A stretch of 33,794 bases of DNA from Caldisericia bacterium. GTDB taxonomy: Bacteria; Caldisericota; Caldisericia; JAAYUI01. The DNA is taken from the NCBI GenBank assembly GCA_017992475.1, contig JAGOOO010000014.1, positions 1-33,794 on the forward strand, read 5' to 3'. The translations under genes were made by a program, and so were the position numbers. This document shows positions 7,345-15,638 of the stretch, one piece after another; the stretch's first letter is position 1, and the number at the start of each line of letters is the position of its first letter. The notes under the pieces are model-generated. The model had not been told where the DNA came from and made no database searches. It saw nothing but the letters and a program-made list of their open reading frames with translations.

Positions 7345-8208
7345 ATGAAAAGCGTCCTGGTCACAGCCGATGATTTTGGATTCACAAAATCTGTTACAGA
7401 TGGTGTTCTAAAGGCACATGACGAAGGAATCGTAACCCACACAGGCTTGATGGTCAACATGCCAGATGCCCAAAGAGCGGTTGAGTTGGCAAAATTAAGG
7501 CCTTCGCTTTCTGTAGGACTCCATTTCAATCTGACCCAGGGCAAGCCCATCTCAGACCCAAAACTTATACCAAGCCTCGTCCGTGAAAATGGTGAATTCA
7601 AAGGACTTTCACTCTGGTATCCGCGAAGAGCCAACCCAAAAGACATCGAAGTAGAGCTCAGGGCCCAAATCGAAAAATTCATGTCGTTTGGTTTCGACAA
7701 AATCCACATTGATGGCCACCATTATGTAACTTTCATACCTAACATCCTCGAGATTGTTATCAAGCTATCAGAAGAATACCCAATAATGTCAACGAGAATG
7801 ATTGACCCAGGCATGATCAAAAAGGGTGTAAAAAGAAAAATTATTGGTTTTTCAATACTTTGCCTTGGATCAAAATTTGTATTTGGTCTTGGAAGATACA
7901 TCAAGTTCTGGCTAAAAAAGCTTGAAGAAGCAGGGCTTGTTTATCCTGATGCTTTGGTTTCATGGGAGCTTTTTGGCGAATCCGATTGCGAAGCATCACT
8001 TTTGAAAAGCCTTGCAACACTTGGCGATGGTATTACGGAAATTTTCGGGCACCCTGGTCTGGTTGATGAAGAACTCCTTGGCATATCAACATATACCGAC
8101 ATAAGGGAAAGGGAGCTCGCAGCTTTCACATCAGCAAGGGTGAAAGATGCCATCACACAATCAGATACTGAACTCATAAACGCTTTCTGCTTGGGAGGCC
8201 ATCTATGA
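7345..8208 (+). CDS. YdjC/ChbG-family carbohydrate deacetylase
   Basis: A 287-residue protein of the YdjC family (PF04794), metal-dependent deacetylases acting on N-acetylated sugars such as chitobiose or, in hopanoid makers, N-acetylglucosaminyl hopanoids. Visible metal-site motifs are TADDFGFT near residue 7, VGLHFNLTQG around residue 58, KIHIDGHHYV around residue 114 and EIFGHPG near residue 230. The substrate cannot be read from sequence; cell-wall or glycolipid sugars are likely given the neighbours. No Shine-Dalgarno sequence precedes the ATG. It overlaps the pilM-like gene by ATGA. Confidence 0.85.
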   Translation: MKSVLVTADDFGFTKSVTDGVLKAHDEGIVTHTGLMVNMPDAQRAVELAKLRPSLSVGLHFNLTQGKPISDPKLIPSLVRENGEFKGLSLWYPRRANPKDIEVELRAQIEKFMSFGFDKIHIDGHHYVTFIPNILEIVIKLSEEYPIMSTRMIDPGMIKKGVKRKIIGFSILCLGSKFVFGLGRYIKFWLKKLEEAGLVYPDALVSWELFGESDCEASLLKSLATLGDGITEIFGHPGLVDEELLGISTYTDIRERELAAFTSARVKDAITQSDTELINAFCLGGHL

Positions 8209-9200
8209 AAATTGGGCCAATAGGAATCCATCTTGGCGACCAAAGAATAAAGATAGCCCAGGTTGCATCTGACAAAGATAGAATACAGATAATCGAGATG
8301 GTGTCCCTGCCAACCCCGGAAGGTTCGATTGTTCAAGGTTTCGTGAAGGCACCAAGGGTAGCGGCAGATGCAATCATGAGGGCCATATCCGAATCAAAAT
8401 TCAATGGAAGAAAAGCTGTAATAGCCCATCCCACCGAAATCCTAAAGGTCCACACAATGACGATTCAAGACAGTGCAGAGCTCGACAAAGCCATCTCGAC
8501 AAAACTCTCCCAGATGTCTTTTGAGCAACCAGAAGAACTCATATTCGACTACAAAATTGCTGCAAGGGAGAATGGAAGGGTAAAGGCAATTGTCGCAATA
8601 ACAAACAAAAAACATGTGCAAAAGATCCAGGAGTTGGCCACGCAGTCAAAACTGACCCTTGGTGGAACCGACCTGGAAATGCTTTCAACATACAGGGTGG
8701 TTGCCGGAACATACAGAACACCTGATACGCCAACTGTTATCGCAATGCTCTCTGACCAGAACGTCAAACTGGCTCTTTTCTGTGAAAGAGTATTGTCGTA
8801 CGTAAAAACGGCAGATCTTCCATCGTCACAGGCCAAAAGCGACCCAAAGCAGCTATCGTCCGAGATTGGAAAATTCCTTGGCGAATACAGAAAAACAAAC
8901 CTTCTGACAGGAGAACCGGTCATTTTCCTTGCTGGACTGCCGGAGCCAAGCTTTGAAATGGAAAAAGCTGTTTGGGAAGAACTTGACAGCCGAACAACAT
9001 CTGTGAGATGGTCGGAGGCTTTTTCGCTTTCACCAACTTACAACAATTTTGGCGAACTGACCACCCGTTTTGGTGCCTTCTGCTGTGCAATCGGACTTTC
9101 ACTCTCCGACATGCAACTTCCACAAAGTTTTAAAAGCCCCATCATTCCTGATGTGAGGCAACCCGGATACACTCCAGATCTTCTAAAATTCGAGGGCTGA
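8205..9200 (+). CDS. PilM-like actin-fold protein
   Basis: A 331-residue protein resembling the type IV pilus assembly protein PilM (FtsA/actin-like ATPase fold). The N-terminal GIHLGDQRIKIAQV matches the first phosphate-binding strand pair (consensus GIDIGSSSIKAVEL). The middle contains SHS2-like strands, and the C-terminal GAFCCAIGLSLSD matches the 'A.GLALR' end of the fold. PilM normally sits in the cytoplasm and binds the tail of PilN, but no pilN, pilO or pilQ follows. It is instead tucked between a sugar deacetylase (ATGA overlap) and plsY. Identification is moderate because PilM homologues diverge widely. Confidence 0.6.
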   Translation: MKIGPIGIHLGDQRIKIAQVASDKDRIQIIEMVSLPTPEGSIVQGFVKAPRVAADAIMRAISESKFNGRKAVIAHPTEILKVHTMTIQDSAELDKAISTKLSQMSFEQPEELIFDYKIAARENGRVKAIVAITNKKHVQKIQELATQSKLTLGGTDLEMLSTYRVVAGTYRTPDTPTVIAMLSDQNVKLALFCERVLSYVKTADLPSSQAKSDPKQLSSEIGKFLGEYRKTNLLTGEPVIFLAGLPEPSFEMEKAVWEELDSRTTSVRWSEAFSLSPTYNNFGELTTRFGAFCCAIGLSLSDMQLPQSFKSPIIPDVRQPGYTPDLLKFEG

Positions 9201-9201
9201 A

Positions 9202-9873
9202 ATGGATACATTTTCCCAGGCAAAAGAATTGCTTATTTTTGCATTATTAATTATTGTTCCATACATTATTGGCTCAATTCCATTCGGGCTCCTGATAGGT
9301 CTGGCTTTTGGAATTGATATAAGAGGCAAAGGTTCTGGAAACATAGGTGCAACAAATGTACAAAGGACCCTTGGGTGGTTTCCGGGTCTTGCATCATGGA
9401 TACTCGATACCGCAAAAGGCTTTTTTCCCGTTTATTTGACCAGCTATATGCTTGAGAACAATTTTTTTGGACAAGAACTCGCTGGAGCCAGCACAGGGTG
9501 GCCAATCGCCCTCGTTGGATTAGCTGTGATTGCTGGCCACTGCTGGTCGGTTTTCCTGAAATTCAGGGGTGGCAAAGGGGTTTCAACAACACTGGGCGTT
9601 GTAATGGCACTCGACTGGAAAATAGGAATCGCCTGCTTTATTTTGTGGGTAATTATTGTCGCTTTGACAAGATATGTAAGTGTTGCATCAATGATCACTG
9701 CCATTTTGATGCCATTTGGTTTTATTTTTCTGGGGGCAGATCCTATTTTTTGGGTCCTCTGTTTTGCAATCGCAATCATTATTGTCATCAAACACCAAGA
9801 TAACATAAAAAGATTGAGGGAAGGGACAGAAAACAAGTTTGGTTCTGGGAGGAACAGTGCTCATAAGAGTTGA
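9202..9873 (+). CDS. plsY: Glycerol-3-phosphate acyltransferase PlsY
   Basis: A 223-residue inner membrane enzyme that transfers the acyl group from acyl-phosphate to glycerol 3-phosphate, the first step of phospholipid synthesis. The three conserved loops are present: GSGNIGATNVQRTLG near residue 46, GHCWSVFLKFRGGKGVST around residues 112-129, and KHQDNIKRLREGTENKFG near the C-terminus. Several hydrophobic membrane segments lie between them. The ATG lies one base after the upstream TGA. Its end overlaps the next gene by 17 bases. Confidence 0.95.
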   Translation: MDTFSQAKELLIFALLIIVPYIIGSIPFGLLIGLAFGIDIRGKGSGNIGATNVQRTLGWFPGLASWILDTAKGFFPVYLTSYMLENNFFGQELAGASTGWPIALVGLAVIAGHCWSVFLKFRGGKGVSTTLGVVMALDWKIGIACFILWVIIVALTRYVSVASMITAILMPFGFIFLGADPIFWVLCFAIAIIIVIKHQDNIKRLREGTENKFGSGRNSAHKS

Positions 9874-10510
9874 TCCACAAAACCCGAAAGAATCCATGAT
9901 AAAGGCAGCTTCAGGAATGGCCTCGATGGGTGAACTGATAATTTTCCCAACTGACACAATTTACGGAATAGGGACATCCTCCTACTCGCAAGCTGGTGTA
10001 ATGAGACTCTTTGCCAGCAAGAAAAGGTCACAGACAAAACCACTTGGCGTTTTTATGTCTGGTATTGGTCAACTAGTTGAACATTGCGTAATTTCTGAAG
10101 CCCAAGAGCGCTTCCTGTCATCAATCTGGCCTGGGCCTGTGACATGCGTGTTCCTGAGGCAGCCAAAAAGCATGATGCTCACTACGCCACTCAAAACACA
10201 ACCACCGACTGTGGCAGTAAGGATACCCGACAACCTCGTATGCAAAATGCTCGTGGGACTTCTTGGGCACCCTTTGCTTCAAACCTCTGTCAACATCTCG
10301 GGTCTTCCACACGGGTCACACAATGAGTTGTTGTATTACTATGAACGCTTTGCTGATGCGATGATTGATGGCGGGCCTGAGAAAGAATCTTTGCCATCCA
10401 CGGTAATCAACCTGTCCGGGCCAGATGCAAAACTGGTGCGTGAGGGTTCTGTTTCATGGGAATCGCTTAAATCAAAGCTGTTGGAGTTTGGGATAGGAGC
10501 AATAGACTAA
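9857..10510 (+). CDS. ywlC/tsaC: Sua5/YrdC/YwlC family threonylcarbamoyl-AMP synthase
   Basis: A 217-residue protein of the Sua5/YrdC family, which makes threonylcarbamoyl-AMP for the t6A37 modification of ANN-reading tRNAs. Conserved pieces are FPTDTIYGIG near residue 30, KKRSQTKPLGVF, WPGPVTCVF, PTVAVRIPD, LQTSVNISG and the terminal STVINLSG...LVREGSVSWE. It lacks the separate C-terminal domain of longer Sua5 proteins. GTG at 9857 is chosen because GGAGG at 9848-9852 lies four bases upstream; a TTG at 9839 in the same frame is possible. It overlaps plsY and precedes rpiB, as ywlC and rpiB are close together in Bacillus. Confidence 0.85.
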   Translation: MLIRVDPQNPKESMIKAASGMASMGELIIFPTDTIYGIGTSSYSQAGVMRLFASKKRSQTKPLGVFMSGIGQLVEHCVISEAQERFLSSIWPGPVTCVFLRQPKSMMLTTPLKTQPPTVAVRIPDNLVCKMLVGLLGHPLLQTSVNISGLPHGSHNELLYYYERFADAMIDGGPEKESLPSTVINLSGPDAKLVREGSVSWESLKSKLLEFGIGAID

Positions 10511-10546
10511 CCTTTAGGAATTTCTTCAGCAACACGCCTGCATGCC

Positions 10547-10574
10547 TTGCATATTGCGCTGACGGGACTATCAT
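10547..10574 (+). promoter_or_regulatory. Candidate promoter for a leaderless rpiB transcript
   Basis: TTGCAT (10547-10552), a 16-base spacer and TATCAT (10569-10574) form a plausible sigma70 promoter. The rpiB ATG is at 10584, nine bases beyond the -10 box, with no purine-rich ribosome binding site between them. This is the spacing expected if transcription starts at the ATG itself. Confidence 0.45.
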
Positions 10575-10583
10575 TTTTCTAGT

Positions 10584-11045
10584 ATGGAACACCCAATAAT
10601 AGCTATCGGCAGCGACCATGCCGGCTGGCAGCTCAAGGAGTTGTTAAAGCCGATATTGACCCAGTCAGGATACCACGTGATTGATTGCGGTCCAAATTCC
10701 AAAGATTCCGTAGACTACCCAGATTATGCCCAGCTTGTTGGCCAAGAAGTAAGTATCGGCCATGCCGATCTTGGTATTCTGGTTTGCGGGACAGGAACCG
10801 GAATGGCCATAGCTGCCAACAAAATAAGGGGCATAAGGGCAGCCAACTGCACAAACACAACCCAGTCAAAGCTATCCAGAGAACACAATGATGCGAACAT
10901 TCTCTGCTTGGGTTCAAGAATAGTCGGAGATGAACTGGCAATCGACATAGTAAAATCATTCCTCCAGGCAACATTCCTTGGTGATAGGCATGCCAGGAGG
11001 GTAAACAAAATAAAATCATTGGAGGAAGCAGATGACAGAGCTTAA
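10584..11045 (+). CDS. rpiB: Ribose 5-phosphate isomerase B
   Basis: A 153-residue enzyme interconverting ribose 5-phosphate and ribulose 5-phosphate in the pentose phosphate pathway. Family marks are [10 protein letters not shown] near residue 9, [22 protein letters not shown] with the catalytic base C68, [17 protein letters not shown], and the C-terminal [13 protein letters not shown] phosphate-binding segment. There is no clear Shine-Dalgarno sequence before the ATG. It overlaps glyA by 14 bases, and this rpiB-glyA linkage is common in Firmicutes-type genomes. Confidence 0.95.
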   Translation: MEHPIIAIGSDHAGWQLKELLKPILTQSGYHVIDCGPNSKDSVDYPDYAQLVGQEVSIGHADLGILVCGTGTGMAIAANKIRGIRAANCTNTTQSKLSREHNDANILCLGSRIVGDELAIDIVKSFLQATFLGDRHARRVNKIKSLEEADDRA

Positions 11046-12282
11046 TAGGCTGGATCCAGATGTAGCAAAACATCTTGAATTGGAACTTGACAGGCAAAGA
11101 GAAAACATCGAACTCATTGCATCAGAAAACTTCGTTTCCAAGGCAGTGCTTGAGGCACTGGGTTCGATTGCAACAAACAAATATGCTGAGGGCTACCCGG
11201 GAAAAAGATACTATGGTGGCTGCGAGTTCCTTGATGTAGTGGAGCAGCTGGCCATCGACAGGGCAAAGGAACTTTTTGCGTCCGATATGGCAAACGTCCA
11301 GCCACACTCCGGGGCCCAGGCAAACCTTTCCGCCTATTTCTCCATCCTCGAACCTGGTGACACAATCATGGGAATGAACCTTTCCCACGGAGGACACCTC
11401 ACCCACGGTCACCCGCTTTCGATTTCGGGAAGGTATTTCAAGGTAGTCCCGTATGGGGTCAATGAATCCACAGAAACAATCGACTACGATGAAATGGAGA
11501 AGATTGCAAGTGAAGCAAAACCAAAGGTAATAGTTGCTGGTGCCTCGGCTTACCCACGTTTCATCGATTTCGAGAGAATTTCCAGAATTGCAAAATCAGT
11601 CGGCGCATACCTCATGGTCGATATGGCACACATCGCTGGCCTGGTGGCAACAAATCTCCACCCATCACCAGTCCCACATGCCGACATTGTCACATCGACA
11701 ACCCACAAGACCCTGAGAGGGCCAAGGGGTGGTCTTATTGTTGCAAAAAAAGAACTTTCAAAGGAAATCAACAAGGCTGTGTTCCCTGGAATCCAGGGCG
11801 GGCCACTCATGCACGTCATTGCCGCAAAAGCTGTATGTTTCAAAGAAGCTGCACAACCAGAATTCAAGACATATCAGGAACAAGTCCTCAAAAACGCAAA
11901 AACACTGGCCAGATCACTCCAGGGAATGGGCCTGAGGATCGTTTCTGGTGGAACAGACAACCACCTGATGCTAGTTGATCTGAGGAGCAAAGGTCTCTCT
12001 GGTGCCGAGGCCGAATCACTCATGGAATCCATCCACATAACAATCAACAAGAACTCGATACCATTTGATACTGCACCACCTCTCAAGCCATCAGGCATCA
12101 GGCTTGGCACCCCGGCCGTCACAACAAGGGGCATGAAGGAACCAGAGATGGAGCAGATAGCAAATATCATCGGAAGGGTCCTGACACACAAGGACGACAC
12201 AAAAGTAATCGAGCAGGCAAAAACGGAAGTTTCTGAGCTGACTAAACGCTTCCCGCTCTACCAGGGGCTTTCTTACCTTTAA
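11032..12282 (+). CDS. glyA: Serine hydroxymethyltransferase
   Basis: A 416-residue PLP enzyme, normal length, converting serine and tetrahydrofolate to glycine and methylene-tetrahydrofolate. Typical stretches are [11 protein letters not shown] near residue 26, [34 protein letters not shown] and the PLP-lysine motif [14 protein letters not shown] with K226. The C-terminus has [14 protein letters not shown], which contacts the substrate carboxylate. GGAGG at 11021-11025 precedes the ATG by six bases, inside the rpiB end. The stop shares one base with the tagO-like start. Confidence 0.97.
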   Translation: MTELNRLDPDVAKHLELELDRQRENIELIASENFVSKAVLEALGSIATNKYAEGYPGKRYYGGCEFLDVVEQLAIDRAKELFASDMANVQPHSGAQANLSAYFSILEPGDTIMGMNLSHGGHLTHGHPLSISGRYFKVVPYGVNESTETIDYDEMEKIASEAKPKVIVAGASAYPRFIDFERISRIAKSVGAYLMVDMAHIAGLVATNLHPSPVPHADIVTSTTHKTLRGPRGGLIVAKKELSKEINKAVFPGIQGGPLMHVIAAKAVCFKEAAQPEFKTYQEQVLKNAKTLARSLQGMGLRIVSGGTDNHLMLVDLRSKGLSGAEAESLMESIHITINKNSIPFDTAPPLKPSGIRLGTPAVTTRGMKEPEMEQIANIIGRVLTHKDDTKVIEQAKTEVSELTKRFPLYQGLSYL

Positions 12283-13229
12283 TGTCCAAACCATTGCTGG
12301 CTTTCCTCATATCGCTTGGGCTTGCGGTCATCTTGACCCCACTGGCGATGATATTTGGGAGGAAGGTTGGCATAACAGACAAGGTAGGAGATACAACCCC
12401 CAGTGGGCAAACCAAGATAACAAAAAAACCGACCGCTCGTACGGGTGGTCTGGCACTTATTTTCGCAATATTACTACCATTCCTGTTTCTAAATCTCCCA
12501 TCATCAAAAGCCATTGGCATTACTGGTGGGGCAGTAATTATTTTCATAGTAATGTTTCTTGATGATATCTACGGGCTTGGACCAATCCCAAAACTCCTTG
12601 GGCAACTGGCTGCTGCAACTGCTGCCATCTTCGGGGGATTGAGAATTGGATATCTGACAAATATCTTCGGTCAGGGATGGCTAAACCTTGAATGGCTCTC
12701 GATACCACTCACCTATTTCTGGATACTGACCGTCACAAACGCCATGAATTTTATTGACGGACTTGATGGTCTGGCAGCTGGGATAACCGTCATTGCAACA
12801 ATAGCATCGGCTTTCTCTTCAAGCTCAAGGGGGATATTTCCACCAACAATCCTTCTTGCATCAATTGCTGGCGGAGCACTCGGGTTTCTTCCTTTCAATT
12901 TTAAGCCGGCAAAAATCTTCATGGGTGATTCTGGTGCCCATCTTATAGGGTTTCTTATAGCAACAGCTACCATCTGGGGAACATCAAAGGCTACATCTGC
13001 AGTCGTCATTGGCGTAGCAATACTCTGCCTTGGTGTCCCAATGTTTGATGTCTTCTTTTCTGCCATAAGAAGAATTCTAAGTGGAAAATCTCCACTGAAG
13101 GGCGATATGGACAATATCCACTACATCCTCGTCAAAAAAGGGTGGAGTGAAACTTCCGTCGTCTTGGTTTTTTACCTTATCACAGCGATATTATCTGCAA
13201 TCGCACTCTCATTCACAGCTCTGAGGTGA
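12282..13229 (+). CDS. tagO/wecA: Undecaprenyl-phosphate GlcNAc-1-phosphate transferase (TagO/WecA family)
   Basis: A 315-residue polytopic membrane enzyme that moves GlcNAc-1-phosphate from UDP-GlcNAc to undecaprenyl phosphate, starting wall teichoic acid or related polymers. Motifs seen are FLDDIYGLGPIPKLLGQ, NAMNFIDGLDGLAAG and KPAKIFMGDSGAHLIGF, which keeps the catalytic aspartate missing from the MraY in this window. The tail has DNIHYILVKKGWS in the position of the family's His-rich loop. Start and glyA stop share one base. It is followed seven bases later by wecB, and both steps feed the GT26 reaction at the left end of the window. Confidence 0.92.
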   Translation: MSKPLLAFLISLGLAVILTPLAMIFGRKVGITDKVGDTTPSGQTKITKKPTARTGGLALIFAILLPFLFLNLPSSKAIGITGGAVIIFIVMFLDDIYGLGPIPKLLGQLAAATAAIFGGLRIGYLTNIFGQGWLNLEWLSIPLTYFWILTVTNAMNFIDGLDGLAAGITVIATIASAFSSSSRGIFPPTILLASIAGGALGFLPFNFKPAKIFMGDSGAHLIGFLIATATIWGTSKATSAVVIGVAILCLGVPMFDVFFSAIRRILSGKSPLKGDMDNIHYILVKKGWSETSVVLVFYLITAILSAIALSFTALR

Positions 13230-13236
13230 CACACAA

Positions 13237-14343
13237 ATGAAAGTCCTAACAATTTTTGGAACAAGACCAGAGGCCATCAAGATGGCCCCGCTGGTAAAAT
13301 TGCTCAAAAATACTAACGGCTTTGAGGCCAAGGTGGTCGTTACTGCACAGCACAGGGAAATGCTCGATCAGGTGTTAAATTTATTTGAGATAACGCCTGA
13401 CTATGACCTCAACATCATGAAAAAAACACAAAGCCTGACCGAGATAACAACCAAGGCTCTGATTGGTCTCGAGGAAATACTTGGAAAAGAGCTCCCAGAC
13501 ATGGTCCTTGTTCATGGTGACACAACAACAACTTTTGTGGGTGCGCTGGCAGCTTTCTATCAAAGGCCTTCCATCCCCTGTGGACACGTTGAGGCTGGTC
13601 TAAGAAGCTACGACATGCAAAACCCCTTTCCGGAAGAGGGCAACAGACTGCTCACAGATCACATTTGCGGACTCCATTTTGCCCCAACAGAGCTTTCAAA
13701 ACAGAACCTCATGAAAGAGGGTATCCCAGAGGGCACGATCTTTGTGACCGGCAACACTGTTGTCGATGCACTCCAGCAAATCAAAGTGATGAGCAAAAAC
13801 ATGCCGCTCCCTTTTGAAGTAAAAGAAGGGGAGAGAATCATAACAGTAACGATGCACAGAAGAGAAAGCTGGGGCAAGCCACTGGAAAATGTCTGCATGG
13901 CAATCCTGAGGCTTGTCAGGGAATTCCCCGATGTGCACTTTGTCTTCCCATGGCACCCAAACCCAAAAGTCAGGGGCATAATATCCCCAATCCTGTCAGG
14001 TGTTGAAAGAGTCAGCCTTGTTGAGCCGCTTGACTATAAAGACTTCATAAACCTTATGGGCAAGTCATATCTTGTAATGTCTGATTCAGGGGGAATTCAG
14101 GAAGAGGCGGCATCACTTGAGGTACCAGTCCTTCTTCTGAGATTTGTTACAGAACGCCCTGAAGCAATATCCTGTGGTATAGTCAAGCTAGTAGGGACAA
14201 AAGAAGAGGATGTTTACAATAATGCCTCTGAACTCCTCACCGACAAAGCCAAGAGAGCAAAGATGATACCAAGCTCAAATCCTTTTGGTGATGGCCATGC
14301 ATGCGAGAGGATCAGGGACCATCTCATCACATACGGGAGGTGA
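13237..14343 (+). CDS. wecB/mnaA: UDP-N-acetylglucosamine 2-epimerase (non-hydrolysing)
   Basis: A 368-residue GT-B-fold enzyme interconverting UDP-GlcNAc and UDP-ManNAc. Recognisable are TIFGTRPEAIKMAPLV at the start, VTAQHREMLDQ, VHGDTTTT (D95), CGHVEAGLRS (E119), FPEEGNR (E133), TVTMHRRESWG (H207) and SDSGGIQEEA. The four numbered residues line up with the catalytic residues of E. coli WecB (D95, E117, E131, H213). It provides the ManNAc donor for the GT26 enzyme. The gene ends inside the ribosome binding site of murA. Confidence 0.96.
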   Translation: MKVLTIFGTRPEAIKMAPLVKLLKNTNGFEAKVVVTAQHREMLDQVLNLFEITPDYDLNIMKKTQSLTEITTKALIGLEEILGKELPDMVLVHGDTTTTFVGALAAFYQRPSIPCGHVEAGLRSYDMQNPFPEEGNRLLTDHICGLHFAPTELSKQNLMKEGIPEGTIFVTGNTVVDALQQIKVMSKNMPLPFEVKEGERIITVTMHRRESWGKPLENVCMAILRLVREFPDVHFVFPWHPNPKVRGIISPILSGVERVSLVEPLDYKDFINLMGKSYLVMSDSGGIQEEAASLEVPVLLLRFVTERPEAISCGIVKLVGTKEEDVYNNASELLTDKAKRAKMIPSSNPFGDGHACERIRDHLITYGR

Positions 14344-14345
14344 CA

Positions 14346-15638
14346 ATGGAATCTTTCGTCGTAAAAGGTGGCAAAAAACTCAGCGGTAAGGTACAGATCT
14401 CCGGTGCCAAAAATGCCGTAATGCCAATCATAACGGCATGTGCGATGGTTGGCGGAGAAGTCATCCTCCATAATGTACCTGATTCAATTGATCCGCTCAC
14501 TTTGCTGGATGTGATGAAAAAGCTTGGCATGAAAATCAAGCAACTCTCACCCGGAACATGGTCTCTCTCATCAAATGGTGACCTGAAATCGGTTGTCGAG
14601 GGTGCTCAAACAGAGAAAATAAGAGGCAGCCAGACCCTTTTGGGCGCCATACTGGCCAGAAAAGGTGAAGTGACCCTCCAGGCACTCGGCGGGTGCAGGA
14701 TAGGCGCAAGGCCAATTGATCTTCACATCAAAGGCCTGAAAGCTCTTGGTGCCGAAGTGGAAATGGTAAAGGGCTCAGTTTTCGCAAAAGTAAACGGAAG
14801 GCTTAAAGGGGCAAATATATTTCTTGATTTTCCCTCGGTAGGTGCAACAGAAAACATAATGCTTGCGGCATCAACAGCAGATGGGCAAACAATAATAGAA
14901 AATGCCGCTGCAGAGCCGGAGATTGAAGACTTGGCAAAATTCCTCAGGCTGTGCGGTGCAAAAATATCAGGCGATGGAACAAAAACAATCCAGATTGAGG
15001 GTGTTGAGTCATTGAAGGGTACCCACCATTCAATAATACCGGACAGGATAGAAACCGGGACTTTCATGATTGGAGCAGTAATGGCTGGTGGAGATGTTCT
15101 CATCGAGCAAGCACTGCCATCAACTGTCGATTCCTTAATTTTCAAGCTCCAGGAGGCAGGGGTAATCGTAAGAATTGAAAACCACACATCAATAAGGATC
15201 AGAAACACGTCCAGGCCTAAAGCTATAAACATAAAAACATTGCCATATCCAGGCTTTCCAACCGACCTACAACCACAGACAACCGCAATGTGCTCGATTG
15301 CTGATGGTGTTTCAGTGATTTCCGAATCAGTTTTTGAAAGCAGGTTTGGCGCAGTTCCTGAACTTGTAAGAATGGGTGCCGAGATACAGGCAGAAGGTCA
15401 TTCGGTCATTGTCAAAGGTGTTGAAAAACTCCAGGGGACCGAGGTGATTGCTCCCGATTTAAGAGGTGCCGTTGCACTTGTTCTGGCAGGACTCTGTGCA
15501 GAAGGAACAACAAAAGTTGTTGGGGCACACCACGCCGACAGGGGATATGAAAAGTTCGAGATGAAGCTAAAGGGAATCGGCGCCGATATCGAAAGGGTGA
15601 CCGAAAACCAATCTAATCAGCATCCGGAGGAACAATGA
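14346..15638 (+). CDS. murA: UDP-N-acetylglucosamine 1-carboxyvinyltransferase
   Basis: A 430-residue enzyme transferring enolpyruvate from PEP to UDP-GlcNAc, the first committed step of peptidoglycan synthesis. SGAKNAVMP contains the catalytic K22-N23 pair. The flexible loop LGGCRIGARPIDLH carries C117, the residue alkylated by fosfomycin, so the protein looks fosfomycin-sensitive. FPTDLQPQ and the C-terminal DLRGAVALVLAGL are also present. The ATG at 14346 is chosen because GGAGG at 14336-14340 lies five bases upstream, across the wecB stop. The gene overlaps the acyl-CoA dehydrogenase by ATGA. Confidence 0.96.
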   Translation: MESFVVKGGKKLSGKVQISGAKNAVMPIITACAMVGGEVILHNVPDSIDPLTLLDVMKKLGMKIKQLSPGTWSLSSNGDLKSVVEGAQTEKIRGSQTLLGAILARKGEVTLQALGGCRIGARPIDLHIKGLKALGAEVEMVKGSVFAKVNGRLKGANIFLDFPSVGATENIMLAASTADGQTIIENAAAEPEIEDLAKFLRLCGAKISGDGTKTIQIEGVESLKGTHHSIIPDRIETGTFMIGAVMAGGDVLIEQALPSTVDSLIFKLQEAGVIVRIENHTSIRIRNTSRPKAINIKTLPYPGFPTDLQPQTTAMCSIADGVSVISESVFESRFGAVPELVRMGAEIQAEGHSVIVKGVEKLQGTEVIAPDLRGAVALVLAGLCAEGTTKVVGAHHADRGYEKFEMKLKGIGADIERVTENQSNQHPEEQ

